DNA of 64,000 nt from Amphiura filiformis. Lineage: Eukaryota > Echinodermata > Ophiuroidea > Amphilepidida > Amphiuridae. Positions 32,428-41,937 of this stretch are shown here, one piece after another; the first letter of the stretch is position 1, and every line of letters begins with the position of its first letter. Under the pieces are notes generated by a model. The model worked only from the letters and a program-made list of their open reading frames with translations, made no database searches and had not been told where the DNA came from. A program made the translations under genes and the position numbers. The stretch spans positions 31,936,880-32,000,879 of the forward strand of contig NC_092646.1 of assembly GCF_039555335.1 (NCBI RefSeq), written 5' to 3'.

Positions 32428-33411
32428 TTGACTCTGTCCATCATACAATACAACAAGACACTGCTGAACACATTTGATATGAATGTAAGACTTTTAAAAC
32501 CATTTACGTGTGGATTTTGTGGCATCTACCTCTATTCTTTGAATAGGTTTAAAGGCCACATTGACAGACATATGATCAAGTATGTTAAAGCAGATAGAAT
32601 CAAGACTAGAGAGGTACTTTTTTGGTGTAAATATCGTCAGAAATATTTTGCACCTTCTGGCAATCTAAAAGGACACACTAACACGAAAGATAACCCGTAT
32701 AAGTGTGAGTATTGTCAGAAATGTTTTACACGAAGTAGTCATCTCAGAAGACACATCAAAACTCACACAAAAGAGAAACCTTACCAGTGCGAGTATTGTC
32801 AGAAATGTTTTACACGAAGTAGTCATCTCAGAAGACACATCAGAACTCACACAAAAGAGAAACCTTACCAGTGCGAGTATTGTCAGAAATGTTTTGCTTT
32901 AAGTTGGCATCTCAAATTGCATATCCGGACTCACACTAAAGAGAAACCTTACCAGTGCGAGTATTGTCTGAAATGTTTTGCTTTAAGTTGGCATCTCAAA
33001 TTGCATATCCGGACTCACACTAAAGAGAAACCCTATCAGTGTGAATATTGTCAAAAATGCTTTACGCAATCTAGTACTCTTAAAAATCATATCAAAACTC
33101 ACACAAAAGAGAACACCTATCAGTGTGAATATTGTCAAAAATGCTTTGTAGTATCTAGTGCTCTTAAACATCACATCAGAATTCACACTAAAGAAAAACC
33201 CTATCAGTGTGAATATTGTCAAAACTATTTTGCACACCAAAGTAATCTTAAGAGACACATCAGAACTCACACAAAAGAGAAAGAATTTCAGTGTGAGTAT
33301 TGTCAAAAACGTTTCACACGATCTGCTACTCTTAAATACCACATCAGCACTCACACCAAAGAGAAACGATATCAGTGTGAGTATTGTGAGAAAACGCTAT
33401 GCACAAAGTAG
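32428..33411 (+). CDS. C2H2 zinc-finger protein, copy 2, frameshifted near its end
   Basis: 327 residues. N-terminal module MNVRLLKPFTCGFCGIYLYS (Met at about 32476 is the start shared with other copies), a degenerate second finger lacking one Cys, then eight intact fingers and the start of a ninth. Fingers at 32704-32787 and 32788-32871 are nearly identical in DNA, and so are those at 32872-32955 and 32956-33039, showing recent duplication of single 84-bp finger units. At about 33391 one extra base, absent from the paralogue at 44890-44910, shifts the frame and gives a stop at 33409-33411. The remaining four fingers continue in another frame to 33718. It is either a truncated protein or a young pseudogene. 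Confidence 0.7.
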   Translation: MTLSIIQYNKTLLNTFDMNVRLLKPFTCGFCGIYLYSLNRFKGHIDRHMIKYVKADRIKTREVLFWCKYRQKYFAPSGNLKGHTNTKDNPYKCEYCQKCFTRSSHLRRHIKTHTKEKPYQCEYCQKCFTRSSHLRRHIRTHTKEKPYQCEYCQKCFALSWHLKLHIRTHTKEKPYQCEYCLKCFALSWHLKLHIRTHTKEKPYQCEYCQKCFTQSSTLKNHIKTHTKENTYQCEYCQKCFVVSSALKHHIRIHTKEKPYQCEYCQNYFAHQSNLKRHIRTHTKEKEFQCEYCQKRFTRSATLKYHISTHTKEKRYQCEYCEKTLCTK

Positions 33412-34441
33412 CCATCTCAAAAGACACACCAGAACTCACACTAAAGAGAAACCCTATCAGTGCGAATATTGTCAAAAATGCTTTACACTATCTCATTCTC
33501 TTAAATACCACATCACAACTCACACCAAAGAGAAACCCTATCAGTGTGAATATTGTCAAAAACGTTTTGCAGAGCCTGTGAAACTCCGACACATCAGAAC
33601 TCACATCAAAGAGAAACCCTATCAGTGTGAGTATTGTCAAAAATGCTTTACACGAAATAGTGGTCTCACTAGACACATCGTAACTCACAAAAAAGAGAAA
33701 TCGTATCAGTGTGAATAATTGTAACAAGAATTTGTGTTTAAAAAGACAAAGTTCACGGATCAGGTGTATAGTTCTCTACTTTGGTCTAACTTTCAATATT
33801 ATTATACTAACCCACAGATACTAACCTATTCTGCACTGATTTAACAATAAATAAGTGATTTGAGGCATAAATGATACTTGCATCTTGACTCTGGAAAATA
33901 ATTTTCAAAAAACCTCATTTTGCATAAATTAGGTTTTTAAGCCACCTACAGGAACAAACTTACACCAAAATGTCCACTGTATCAGCCCATCAGATGCTAT
34001 TTCCCATTCGACACCCCATTCCTTTTTAAAAGAAGTTTTATTTGGAAGCAAATCGCCTAATGTGTTTCAGGAACACTGCATGTTTGTTGAATAGTTTTAG
34101 ATGCTACATGCCAATATCACTAAAGTAAACACATTGCACTACATGGTCTTGCTATAGTTTTTGTCAGCATATCCCAGCTTTTTATATGCACACCAATTAT
34201 TATTTTGTAACAGAAAATATAACATTGGATATGTTTATACACCCATTGCTTGGTTATTACAAGAGTTAATAAACAACGAATTTAACTAACAGTGTTTAAT
34301 CAGGGAAGTGGTTCAATTAAAGCCATATTATAACATTTGCTGAGGAAGACGCCTTCACTGAATTGTTAAAATTCCTTTTTTTACACGATTAAATTGTACT
34401 TTATTAAACCAATATACCCTGCAAAAATCAAGACTCTAGGT
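33372..34441 (+). repeat. Duplicated 3' end of the zinc-finger gene (pair of 44890-45969)
   Basis: The last four fingers, stop and about 720 bp of 3' flank are nearly identical to 44890-45969. Homology ends at GACTCTAGGT (34432-34441). A candidate polyadenylation signal AATAAA lies at 33846-33851 and is kept in the other copy. One small difference: the other copy has an extra CCGCCATACCGGGGTTTTTA near 45750. Confidence 0.85.
33392..33718 (+). pseudogene. Out-of-frame C-terminal fingers of copy 2
   Basis: In the shifted frame the series YAQSSHLKRH, CFTLSHSLKYH, RFAEPVKLRH (one residue short between Cys and His) and CFTRNSGLTRH runs to KSYQCE and a stop at 33716-33718. The same end, including the shortened finger, occurs at 44900-45230, so it is inherited from a common ancestor. 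Confidence 0.85.
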
Positions 34442-34769
34442 ACTTTTATTGCCAGTTAGGACTAACTAAAGGATTAGGATTTAGCTATGTTTCATTTGGC
34501 AAAACAGGATAATATTTTTTTATCCCAAAAAATTAGTGCTGTATTTTTAGGCATTCTTGATTTTGATTACGCAGTGTTAGATTACCCCCCCCCCACCCCC
34601 ACGGGGCTCATAATTATTGCACAGTCCCTGAGTTCTTCCAAATTTGATTAAATAGGTTTCAAAATGTTAATTTCTATGTACCAATTCAAATAAAGAAGTT
34701 TTCACTTAGGTAACAGCAAATTAGGTCAAGGTCAATAGGTTGACATATTTTTGGTAGCACCTTAAATAA

Positions 34770-35042
34770 GGGACCGTTCACAAACACTTGTAAGGGGGGG
34801 CCTGATGTAAAAGGGGGGCCCTGAAATTTTTGACCCTCCTAAGGGGGGGCCCTGAAAAAATGGCCACAAATTTTTCTGGGAAAATTGAGTTTATATGCTT
34901 TTCTATGGGGTTGACCGATAATTTTCATGTCAAAAAGGGCGCTGAAATTTTCGAGGTCTGTAAAGGGGGTTCCCCGAAAAATTTTCGCGATAATTTTTTT
35001 TGTGCATCAGGCCCCCCCTTATAAGTGTTTGTGAACGGTCCC
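34770..35042. mobile_element. PIF/Harbinger-like foldback MITE, TAA duplication (copy 2)
   Basis: Same ends as 30539-30746, flanked by TAA at 34767-34769 and 35043-35045. The paralogous segment has a single TAA at 50817-50819 and no element, which proves insertion and gives the exact ends. Confidence 0.92.
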
Positions 35043-35309
35043 TAACGAAACACACTAGATAGTACAAACTGTTCTTCATTTGCATTAAAACAGGCATGAG
35101 TATTAGGAGGTTTAAACCTGAATTCAGGCTTTTATACCAAATTTCTGCACTTTCTTTTAATTTCAGCCCGTTTCGGTCTTTTTAGCTCAATCTCACCCAC
35201 TTTTTCAGGCTTTCTTCTAAACACTCACTTCAGGTTTTTTCATGGATGATCATTCTCATGCCTGCGTGAATAAACCAATCCACTATCATGAGTTGATGTT
35301 TTTTTTTAA

Positions 35310-35415
35310 ACAAAAAAAAAAAAATGTTTGTCGTAAGATTTTTTGTGCAAAAAAAAAAAGAAAAGAAAAAGGAAATAAAAATAAAAAAAAGGAAAAGAAA
35401 AAAAAAGATCCAAGG
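35310..35415. repeat. A-rich low-complexity tract
   Basis: Long AAAAAGAAAAG-type sequence. The paralogous position near 51130-51155 is far shorter. Open frames across it are artefacts. Confidence 0.8.
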
Positions 35416-35489
35416 CTTTTATCAAACGCAATTTACAGCTTTTAAAGTTGCATTTTGGTACCTTTTTATCACAAAGAATGTCCTTGAAT

Positions 35490-35841
35490 CCCGGGGGGGT
35501 ACTCACATAATTGGTCTGTACGCATGCGTGACCAAAAAAAACAAGGAAAAGGGGTGTTTTTTTAGGCAAGGCGAGTTACGCGAGTGACGCATTTAGGGTC
35601 TAAAAACACTGATTTTCAAGAATAAGGGTAGTTTTCTGAAACTGAACAACTTGTTTAGGGTACCGTTTCAAATTTTGGTAAATTACGAGTCCGAAAAGGA
35701 TACATTTTTTCATTTTACTGGCCAAAAAAATTCTATATTAAATCACCTAAATTTGCTGGTAGGGTAAAACTCGTTTAGGGGGTGTTTGAAAAAAAATTGG
35801 TCACGCATGCGTACAATGTCATATTTGAGTGATCCCCCGGG
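35490..35841. mobile_element. CCCGG-ended foldback element, 352 bp, with empty paralogous site
   Basis: Ends CCCGGGGGGGTACTCACAT and, in inverse, CCCGGGGGATCACTCAAAT. Inner TIR blocks share GTACGCATGCGTGACCA. The left flank CCTTGAAT (35482-35489) is repeated on the right as CCTTGAT (35842-35848, one A lost). The empty site CCTTGAATATACTAAA is at 51211. The interior has GTTTAGGGT units, as at 1287-1744. Confidence 0.92.
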
Positions 35842-35859
35842 CCTTGATATACTAAATTT

Positions 35860-37350
35860 TTCTGGAATGAAATGGGGAGTAGAGCATGTCAAAAACAACG
35901 AGGGCGCTTTTCACAGCCTCGTAACGGGAAAACGAGGTGGAAGACAACCCATATATTGAAACGTATGTTAAACTTTCATCGATTTGCAAGCGACAGGTTA
36001 TCATAAAATATCTCAAGACTCGCCCAAAAAAGGCATCAAAATGACAAAGAAAACCAAGCCGGCCTTTTTACACGTATTTCAATGGGGCAATTATTTAGTG
36101 GTGTGCGCCCTTCGTCGGTCTGCTTCTTGGCTTTGTCTTTGGGGTACACACCGGGGGTACACACGTCAAGTTTTCCTGAAGCAGTTTGTTGCTCATTTTT
36201 GTGGTAACTTGCAAGAAATGTCGACCCCATCTTTTGTCGTACGGTAGTAAAATAGATTTGATCATCATTTAACTGCATTCATCATCATGGTTGGACGTCA
36301 TTAAATTTTTTTCTGGTAAGCTTTATTGAACGTCCTGTTGCCAGACGTAGACGTCATTGTAATGTAATATGTTGTGTAGTTTTTTTGGAGTGTTCATGTT
36401 CATAAATACTTTAGTACGGGACTTTAGTGTGTGTGTGTGGGGGGTGGGGGGGCTGGGAAAAATGGAGGGGGTAAAAAAGTTTTAGGTCTTCAAAAGGGGG
36501 GGGGGACCAAAAGTTTGACTCCTTTTAGAAGGGGAGGGGGTCAAAAAAGTTTTAACCAATTATTGAACAAAAATTTCATGCGCATTTAACCATAATTGAG
36601 AATAATGAAAGTCTGTTTTAATATCATTACATCATGGACCGCAGCATTCCAATTTCCATAGGTCTACCTTCTAAGGGGTGGTGCAATAATTATGTGTACC
36701 CCAGGGTGGTAATTCTCAAAATGGTCTGCCAAAAGCGCTTGCCCCCCCTTTGGCAGTGCAAAAAAATCTTTGCCCCCCCCCTTCGACGTGCCAAAAACCT
36801 TTGCCCCCCTTTGATGTGCCAAAAATCTTTGCCCCCCTTACACATGCAAGATTTTGGGGAACCCGAATTTAAAACCGTAAATTGTCTTATCATATGGGGC
36901 GGGCGCAGCGAGCGGGCAATTTGGCCTAGTTGAACCTACTCCTAACGTCTACGTACGCCTTTTTAGGGCGTAATATAGAAACGGTGCCCAAAATATCTGT
37001 GCCAAAAATTGCTTGCCCCCCCTTTCGACCTGCCAAAAATCGCTGACCCCCCTTTTGACCTGCCAAAAATGCTTGCCCCCCCTTTGGCCTGCCAAAAATC
37101 TTTGCCCCCCTATAATTCACCCCGGGGTACACATAATTATTGCACCACCCCTAATACCCTTGGAAATCAGGGCGAAAGTGATGCTGTGGAGTGTGATGGA
37201 TGTTTGTTTGAGCATATTCTCTAACGCAGCAAGGGCATCCGTGAGCAAATTCGTTAGTGTTTTGATGGTGGATCAAAATGTCTGACATTGGTTTTCAGGG
37301 GGGTCAAAATGTAAATGTACAATTGGGGTTTTGCATGGGTAATATCTCAG
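35860..37350. repeat. Module copy 1 (pairs with 56700-58260 and 59606-60910)
   Basis: Starts at TTTTTCTGGAATGAAATGGG and runs through CGAGGGCGCTTTTCACAGCC, ATTATTTAGTGGTGTGCG, ATCATCATGGTTGGACGTCA, a G-rich GGGGGTCAAAAAAGTTTTAA part and GGGCGAAAGTGAT. This copy lacks the CCCGG element found at 57237 and 60184, and instead has its own insertion at 36675-37151. The minus strand (36278-36036) keeps an 80-codon frame with KMGSTFLASYHKNEQQTASG that also exists in the other two copies. It is not a recognised domain. Confidence 0.85.
36675..37151. mobile_element. Harbinger-like foldback element, 477 bp, TAA duplication and empty sites
   Basis: Ends GGGGTGGTGCAATAATTATG and its inverse, flanked by TAA at 36672-36674 and 37152-37154. 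The two paralogous modules have a single TAA and no insert (58130-58132, 60787-60789). The interior repeats TGCCAAAAATCTTTGCCCCC-type units on both sides. Fragments of the same interior lie at 58740-58945 and 61375-61575. Confidence 0.92.
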
Positions 37351-38103
37351 CTAAAAGTATTCTAATAAGCTCAATATTGGATAAGAGTAATGTCCTACTA
37401 AAGGGCTCTGACTGGCAAAAAAATGGACGGTAAAATTATTTTTACTTTTGGAGTTCTGACCACCCAAAGTTGGTCCTGGATGGACGAAGTTGCATTTTGA
37501 GGGCCCTATATCTTTTAAAGTAAAGGAGTTACAAGTTTTCTGATGCCAGATTTGAATTCTACACAAATAAGTACCCCAGGATTCATACTTTTCAACGTTG
37601 TAAAGGGTTCCTTTATACACTTATGGACCTCCAAGCGTCGTCTTTTCGCGTTGCGACACATTTTTACGCTGACCCCCCTTAATTTCAAATTGATGCCACG
37701 GGAAAACAAAATGGAGTACAGAAGCTCAAATTTTCGGAATTTTACTTTCTCATCAATATCTACCACCACACAGAAAAAGAAAAAAATTGAAGAGGTGCTG
37801 CGGTGCACATCCCTGGAGTTGACATGGAATGGGTCTGTTCAGAGTACAAAATTTCACAATGAAAGTAGTATAGATCTTCTTCCCTCTTTCTTTCCCTTTT
37901 CTCTTCTCCCTTCCCCTTTCTCTTCTCCCTTCCCCTTTTTCTTCCCTCTTTTTTTTTTTTCCTCCCTCTTTTCCCCTTTTTTCTTCTCCTTCCCCTTTTT
38001 CTTCCCTCTTTTCTCTCCTTCCCCCCTTTTCCCTTCCCAATTTTTTGCTCTTCTTCCCAGTTTTTTTGTGTCTGGGGGGGGCAGCTTGGCCCCCCACTGG
38101 TTA
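37351..38103. other. Non-coding stretch with a polypyrimidine tract
   Basis: Bases 37875-38050 are almost pure C/T (CTTTCCCTTTTCTCTTCTCC type). The end TGGTTACGCCACTG at 38091-38104 looks like the right terminus of a hAT-type element whose left end is not visible. A 199-codon open frame (37543-38142) is mostly the pyrimidine tract (S, F, P) and is not credited. Confidence 0.5.
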
Positions 38104-38109
38104 CGCCAC

Positions 38110-39112
38110 TGCTTGTTTGTACATCCCATCAGCTGCACGTAGCTCGCCTGCTCGGCAATAATCATGAAAAATAATATGATTGGCGAGAATATACACGCAT
38201 TGTAGGCACTGTACGTAGACTTGACGCATAAACTGTGTATATCGCTATTCGTCCTCTATTCGTTTTATTGAATCCCATCACCATCAGCTGCGTGAAGCTT
38301 CCGATAATCATGATCGGCGAGCTAAAATACACGCATTGTAGGCGCTGGAATGAAATAGCAATTTCCTTCGTTTTACCTCATTTATTTGGCTCGAAATTAA
38401 AAGGTGGCTAATGCGATCAGTAGCTATCAAACTAAACTAACATTTAAATAGGAATCTATTTCTTATGCAAATCAGACATTGTTTTAAGCAGCTAAACTGA
38501 TTTCACTTCACATTGAAAGACCTTATACGATATTCTTTTCTTGACCTCAGTGAGGCGCTACAGGGTGGGGGCAAAGGGGGCATTTGCCCCCCCAAATGTT
38601 TTTCTTGCCCCCAAATGTTTTTCTTGGCCCCCAGATTGCCCCCACTTTTGAGGCAAAACCCCCCAAATCACGTAAATTTCCACTTTTTGCGGCCATTTTG
38701 CGCAAAAATGTGCCAATTTTGCCCCCCTGAAATTCACTTTACACCCCCAATGCCCCCCCCCAAAAAATTCCTGGCGCCGCCACTGCTTGACCTATACTAA
38801 GTACAATTTATTCTTGGACACAGAATGGTTTAGATTAATCAACTGTGAACTATGAAGGGATTCCAGTCGCTATGTGTCACTTAAAAAGTGTGTTGTATAC
38901 TCCCCTTTTTCAGGTTTACCTTGCTGTTGGGGAACTATTCTATTTCCAATTGCATCAGTTTAGGCACATTTGACACCCTGATCATCCTTTCAAAATTTTG
39001 GAATTAAAATTTTATTTGATTGGTGGAATTATTTTGTAAAAATATTAACAAAAAGAAACCAAGAGGATAAACATTGTAGGAGCTGCGATTTAATCCCTAT
39101 TCCAGCAAAATA
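38110..39112 (+). repeat. Segment duplicated at 61845-64000 (less-interrupted copy)
   Basis: Runs from ACATCCCATCAGCTGCACGT through TAGGCACTGTACG, CTTATGCAAATCAGACATTG, GATTCCAGTCGCTATGTGTC and AATTTTGGAATTAAAATTTT to CGATTTAATCCCTATTCCAG. The other copy carries a TA MITE, a TTAA element and a CCCGG element at positions that are empty here (38172-38173, 38484-38487, 38861-38868). Confidence 0.9.
38548..38785. mobile_element. hAT-like MITE, 238 bp, 8-bp duplication
   Basis: Exact flanks CTTGACCT at 38540-38547 and 38786-38793. Ends CAGTGAGGCGC and GCGCCGCCACTG. C-rich interior. The partner segment keeps an internally deleted version at 63266-63321 between the same flanks. CAGTGGCG ends with 8-bp duplications are typical of hAT MITEs. 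Confidence 0.88.
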
Positions 39113-39811
39113 CAGTACTAATTTTTTGGAATTAAAAAATAATTGTTCTGGCAAATTAAACGTAGCTAAATCCTAATCCCTTAGGTAGTTCTAACTGGCA
39201 ATTTGGACAATTTGAGTGAAAATGGGCTTGAAAACATGCAAATTTGCATGTTTTCTTACAATTGTAGTCACAAAATTCTAAGACTTGGCACAACTTGAAG
39301 TCTAAGCATTCAAAATATTGATTGTAGGCTAAGAGTGAGCTCAAAATTTTAATATGGTAAATATTAGAAAATGTTAAATTAAAAGTGTTTCCAATCCACA
39401 CTGTTTTGCTAAGCATTTTTATAGATTAGCGTTATATATTGAAAAGGTGCCCCATGAATGTGGGCTCATAATTATTGCACAGCCCCTTGGAAAGACCCAC
39501 AAAACGTGCATCTGCATTTTCTCCCTCCTTAGGTTTTGGTATTAATCTTTCAATCAAAACCTTTGATATCTATTAAATGGGCCTTGACGAATTCCATACA
39601 GACAAAGTTATAATTTTAAAATATGATATTCTTTATCTTTCAGATGCTGTGATTATTATTAGTCAGTCTGCAGTACATTCGATCATCACCAGGATACAGT
39701 GAGGTACCAACCCTGATTTGTCTTGTCCGATTCTTTACTGAAGACGGGAAAGAACTGACTTGGTCCCTGCTGAATATCGAATGATATTTAAATCTACTAC
39801 AAGACAAAATA
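39113..39811 (+). other. Foldback arm plus shared upstream segment of zinc-finger copy 3
   Basis: 39093-39205 is one arm of the CCTATTCCAG foldback family (full copy 50096-50591). 39455-39486 is an inverted AATAATTATG-type terminus. 39487-39811 matches the upstream parts of copies 1 and 2, with the likely splice acceptor TTCTTTATCTTTCAG ending at 39643. Confidence 0.6.
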
Positions 39812-41758
39812 TTGATCACATTTAAAATGAATGCAAGACTTTTAAAACCATTGACTTGTAGATTTTGTGGAATATACCTCTATTCTCTGAATAGGTTGAA
39901 AGGTCACTATGACAAACATATGATCAAATATGTTAATGCTGCCAGAAACAAAAAGACTAGAGAGACATTTTGCTGTAAATATCCTCAGAAACCTGTCGGT
40001 CTAAATGGACAAACGTACACGTACCCATGCAAGTATTGTCCAAAATGGTTTACGCAATCTAGTACTCTTAAATGTCACATCAGATTTCACACAGAAGAAA
40101 AACCATATCAGTGTGAATATTGTCCGAAATGCTTTACACTATCTAGTCATCTTAAAGTCCACATCAGAACTCACACTAAAGAGAAACCCTACCAGTGCGA
40201 GTATTGTCAAAAATGTTTTACGGAATCGGGTAGTCTTAAAGCTCATATTAGAACTCACACAAAAGAGAAACCCTATCAGTGTGAATATTGTCTAGACCGT
40301 TTTGCACTACTTGGTGCTCTTAAATGCCACATCAGAACTCACATGAGAACTCACACCAAAGAGAAACCTTATCATTGCAAATATTGTCAGAAATATTTTT
40401 CACAATCTAGTCGCCTCAAAAGCCATATCAAAACTCACAGTAAAGAGAAACCCTATCAGTGTGAGTATTGTCAGAAGTGCTTTGAACAAAATAGCGATCT
40501 CAAAATACACAGAAAAACTCACATCGAAGAGAAGACTTACCAGTGTGAGTATTGTCACAAATGCTTTGCATATCCTAGTTTTCTTAGGACGCACATTTTA
40601 AATCACACTAAACCAAATCAGTGCGAGTATTGTCAGAAATGCTTTGCACGAGCTACTTGTCTAAGGAGACACATTCTAACTCACAAAAAGGAGAAACAAT
40701 ATCAATGCGAGTATTGTGAGAAATTCTTTATACATCTCGGTAATCTCAAAAGACACATTCTAACTTGCACCAAAACTCGCACTAAACAGAAGCCTCATCA
40801 GTGCGAGTATTGTGGGAAATGTTTTCCACATTCTTGTAATCTCAAAAGACACATCGTAACTCACATCAAAACTGAAGATAGAGTGAAACCTTATCAGTGT
40901 GAGTATTGTCAGAAGTGTTTTGCAGAATCTGGATCACTCAAAATCCACATCAGAACCCACACTAAAGAGAAACCCTATCAGTGTGAGCATTGTCAGAGAT
41001 GTTTTGTGCAAAGTAGTCATCTCAAGGACCACATCAGAACTCATACTAAAGAAAAACCCTATCAGTGTGAATATTGTCAAAACCGGTTTTCACAGTCTAA
41101 TGTTCTTAAATACCACATCAGATTTCACTGTAAAAAAACACTACCTCACACTAAAGTGAAACCCTATCAGTGTGAGTATTGTGGGATTTGTTTTGTAGAA
41201 TCTGCAAAACTTAAACGACACATCCTAATTCACACCAAAGAGAAACGATTTCGATGTGAGTATTGCCAAACATGCTTTGCACGAAGTGGTGATCTCAGAA
41301 GACACATCAGAACTCACACTAAAGAAAAACCGTATCTGTGTGAATATTGTCAAAACTGTTTTGCACAAGCTTATCAGCTTAAACGTCACATCAGAACTCA
41401 CACAGAGAAATCCTATCAGTGTCAGTATTGTCAAAAATGTTTTGCGGAAAACATTGATCTCGAAAGTCACATCAGAACTCACACTATACAGCAATCGGAG
41501 AATATAAAAGGAAAACCGCATCAGTGTGAGGTTTGTAAGAAACGCTTTGCAGAGTCTGGGAAACTCAAACGACATATGATTACTCACACCAAAGAGAAAC
41601 CCTGTCGATGCGAGTATTGTCAGAAATGCTTTACACAAAATAGTGATGTCAAAAGACACATCATGAGAAAACACAAAAGTGAAACCTTACCAGTGCGAGT
41701 ATTGTCAGAAATGCTTTTCACTGCTTTGGATTCTCAAACAACACATCCGAACTCATAA
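39812..41758 (+). CDS. C2H2 zinc-finger protein, copy 3 (about 20 fingers), longest of the cluster
   Basis: 648 residues, the most complete copy. The shared module MNARLLKPLTCRFCGIYLYS starts at the Met near 39830 and is followed by a run of about 19 C2H2 fingers with [17 protein letters not shown] units. One finger has Cys in place of the last His (HILTC). Linker irregularities such as a doubled RTHMRTH suggest past unequal exchange. Helix residues differ between fingers (for example TQSSTLKCH, TESGSLKAH, EQNSDLKIH), as expected for a sequence-specific DNA binder. The last 27 residues are out of frame: HIMRKH holds one extra base and a further finger ([16 protein letters not shown]) continues in the next frame to a stop at about 41758-41761. 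Function unknown; probably a nuclear DNA-binding regulator. Confidence 0.85.
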   Translation: MITFKMNARLLKPLTCRFCGIYLYSLNRLKGHYDKHMIKYVNAARNKKTRETFCCKYPQKPVGLNGQTYTYPCKYCPKWFTQSSTLKCHIRFHTEEKPYQCEYCPKCFTLSSHLKVHIRTHTKEKPYQCEYCQKCFTESGSLKAHIRTHTKEKPYQCEYCLDRFALLGALKCHIRTHMRTHTKEKPYHCKYCQKYFSQSSRLKSHIKTHSKEKPYQCEYCQKCFEQNSDLKIHRKTHIEEKTYQCEYCHKCFAYPSFLRTHILNHTKPNQCEYCQKCFARATCLRRHILTHKKEKQYQCEYCEKFFIHLGNLKRHILTCTKTRTKQKPHQCEYCGKCFPHSCNLKRHIVTHIKTEDRVKPYQCEYCQKCFAESGSLKIHIRTHTKEKPYQCEHCQRCFVQSSHLKDHIRTHTKEKPYQCEYCQNRFSQSNVLKYHIRFHCKKTLPHTKVKPYQCEYCGICFVESAKLKRHILIHTKEKRFRCEYCQTCFARSGDLRRHIRTHTKEKPYLCEYCQNCFAQAYQLKRHIRTHTEKSYQCQYCQKCFAENIDLESHIRTHTIQQSENIKGKPHQCEVCKKRFAESGKLKRHMITHTKEKPCRCEYCQKCFTQNSDVKRHIMRKHKSETLPVRVLSEMLFTALDSQTTHPNS

Positions 41759-41761
41759 CTA

Positions 41762-41937
41762 ACTTTTATTATATCTAATTAGCATCTAATTCAGATGCTG
41801 TGATTACTCGTCAATCTGCAGTATAATTCTACAATCACGACCTGGATATAGTTAATTCAACTCCGATTTGTCCGATTTTTTTACCGAAGATGACACCTTT
41901 AATGAACTGACTGACCATCATAAACAAGACACAATGC
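41762..41937 (+). other. Upstream exon part of zinc-finger copy 4
   Basis: TTCAGATGCTGTGATTA (acceptor AG at 41793-41794) and CCTGGATATAGTTA match the corresponding parts of copies 2 and 3. The intron is reduced to a few tens of bases between the end of copy 3 and this exon. Confidence 0.6.

Larger units (their letters stand above)
34442..35489 (+). repeat. Segment duplicated at 50467-51218, with two later insertions
   Basis: From ACTTTTATTGCCAGTTAGG through GGGGCTCATAATTATTGCA, CTTTCTTTTAATTTCAGCCC and AAAGAATGTCCTTGAAT the order matches 50467-51218. This copy differs by a Harbinger-like MITE (34770-35042), an A-rich expansion (35310-35410) and the CCCGG element that begins at 35490. Confidence 0.85.

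Noticed and set aside
31052-34630. A 3.6-kb transposon spanning from the AATAATTATG terminus at 31052 to the inverted one at 34600, which would carry a whole zinc-finger gene
   Set aside because: The 3-bp flanks do not match (TTA versus TGA), and the right terminus belongs to a segment that is duplicated elsewhere (50632) without the gene, so the pairing is not supported.
37543-38142. 199-codon open frame and its antisense partners
   Set aside because: Long pyrimidine tract gives S/F/P runs on one strand and E/G/K/R runs on the other; no conserved part.
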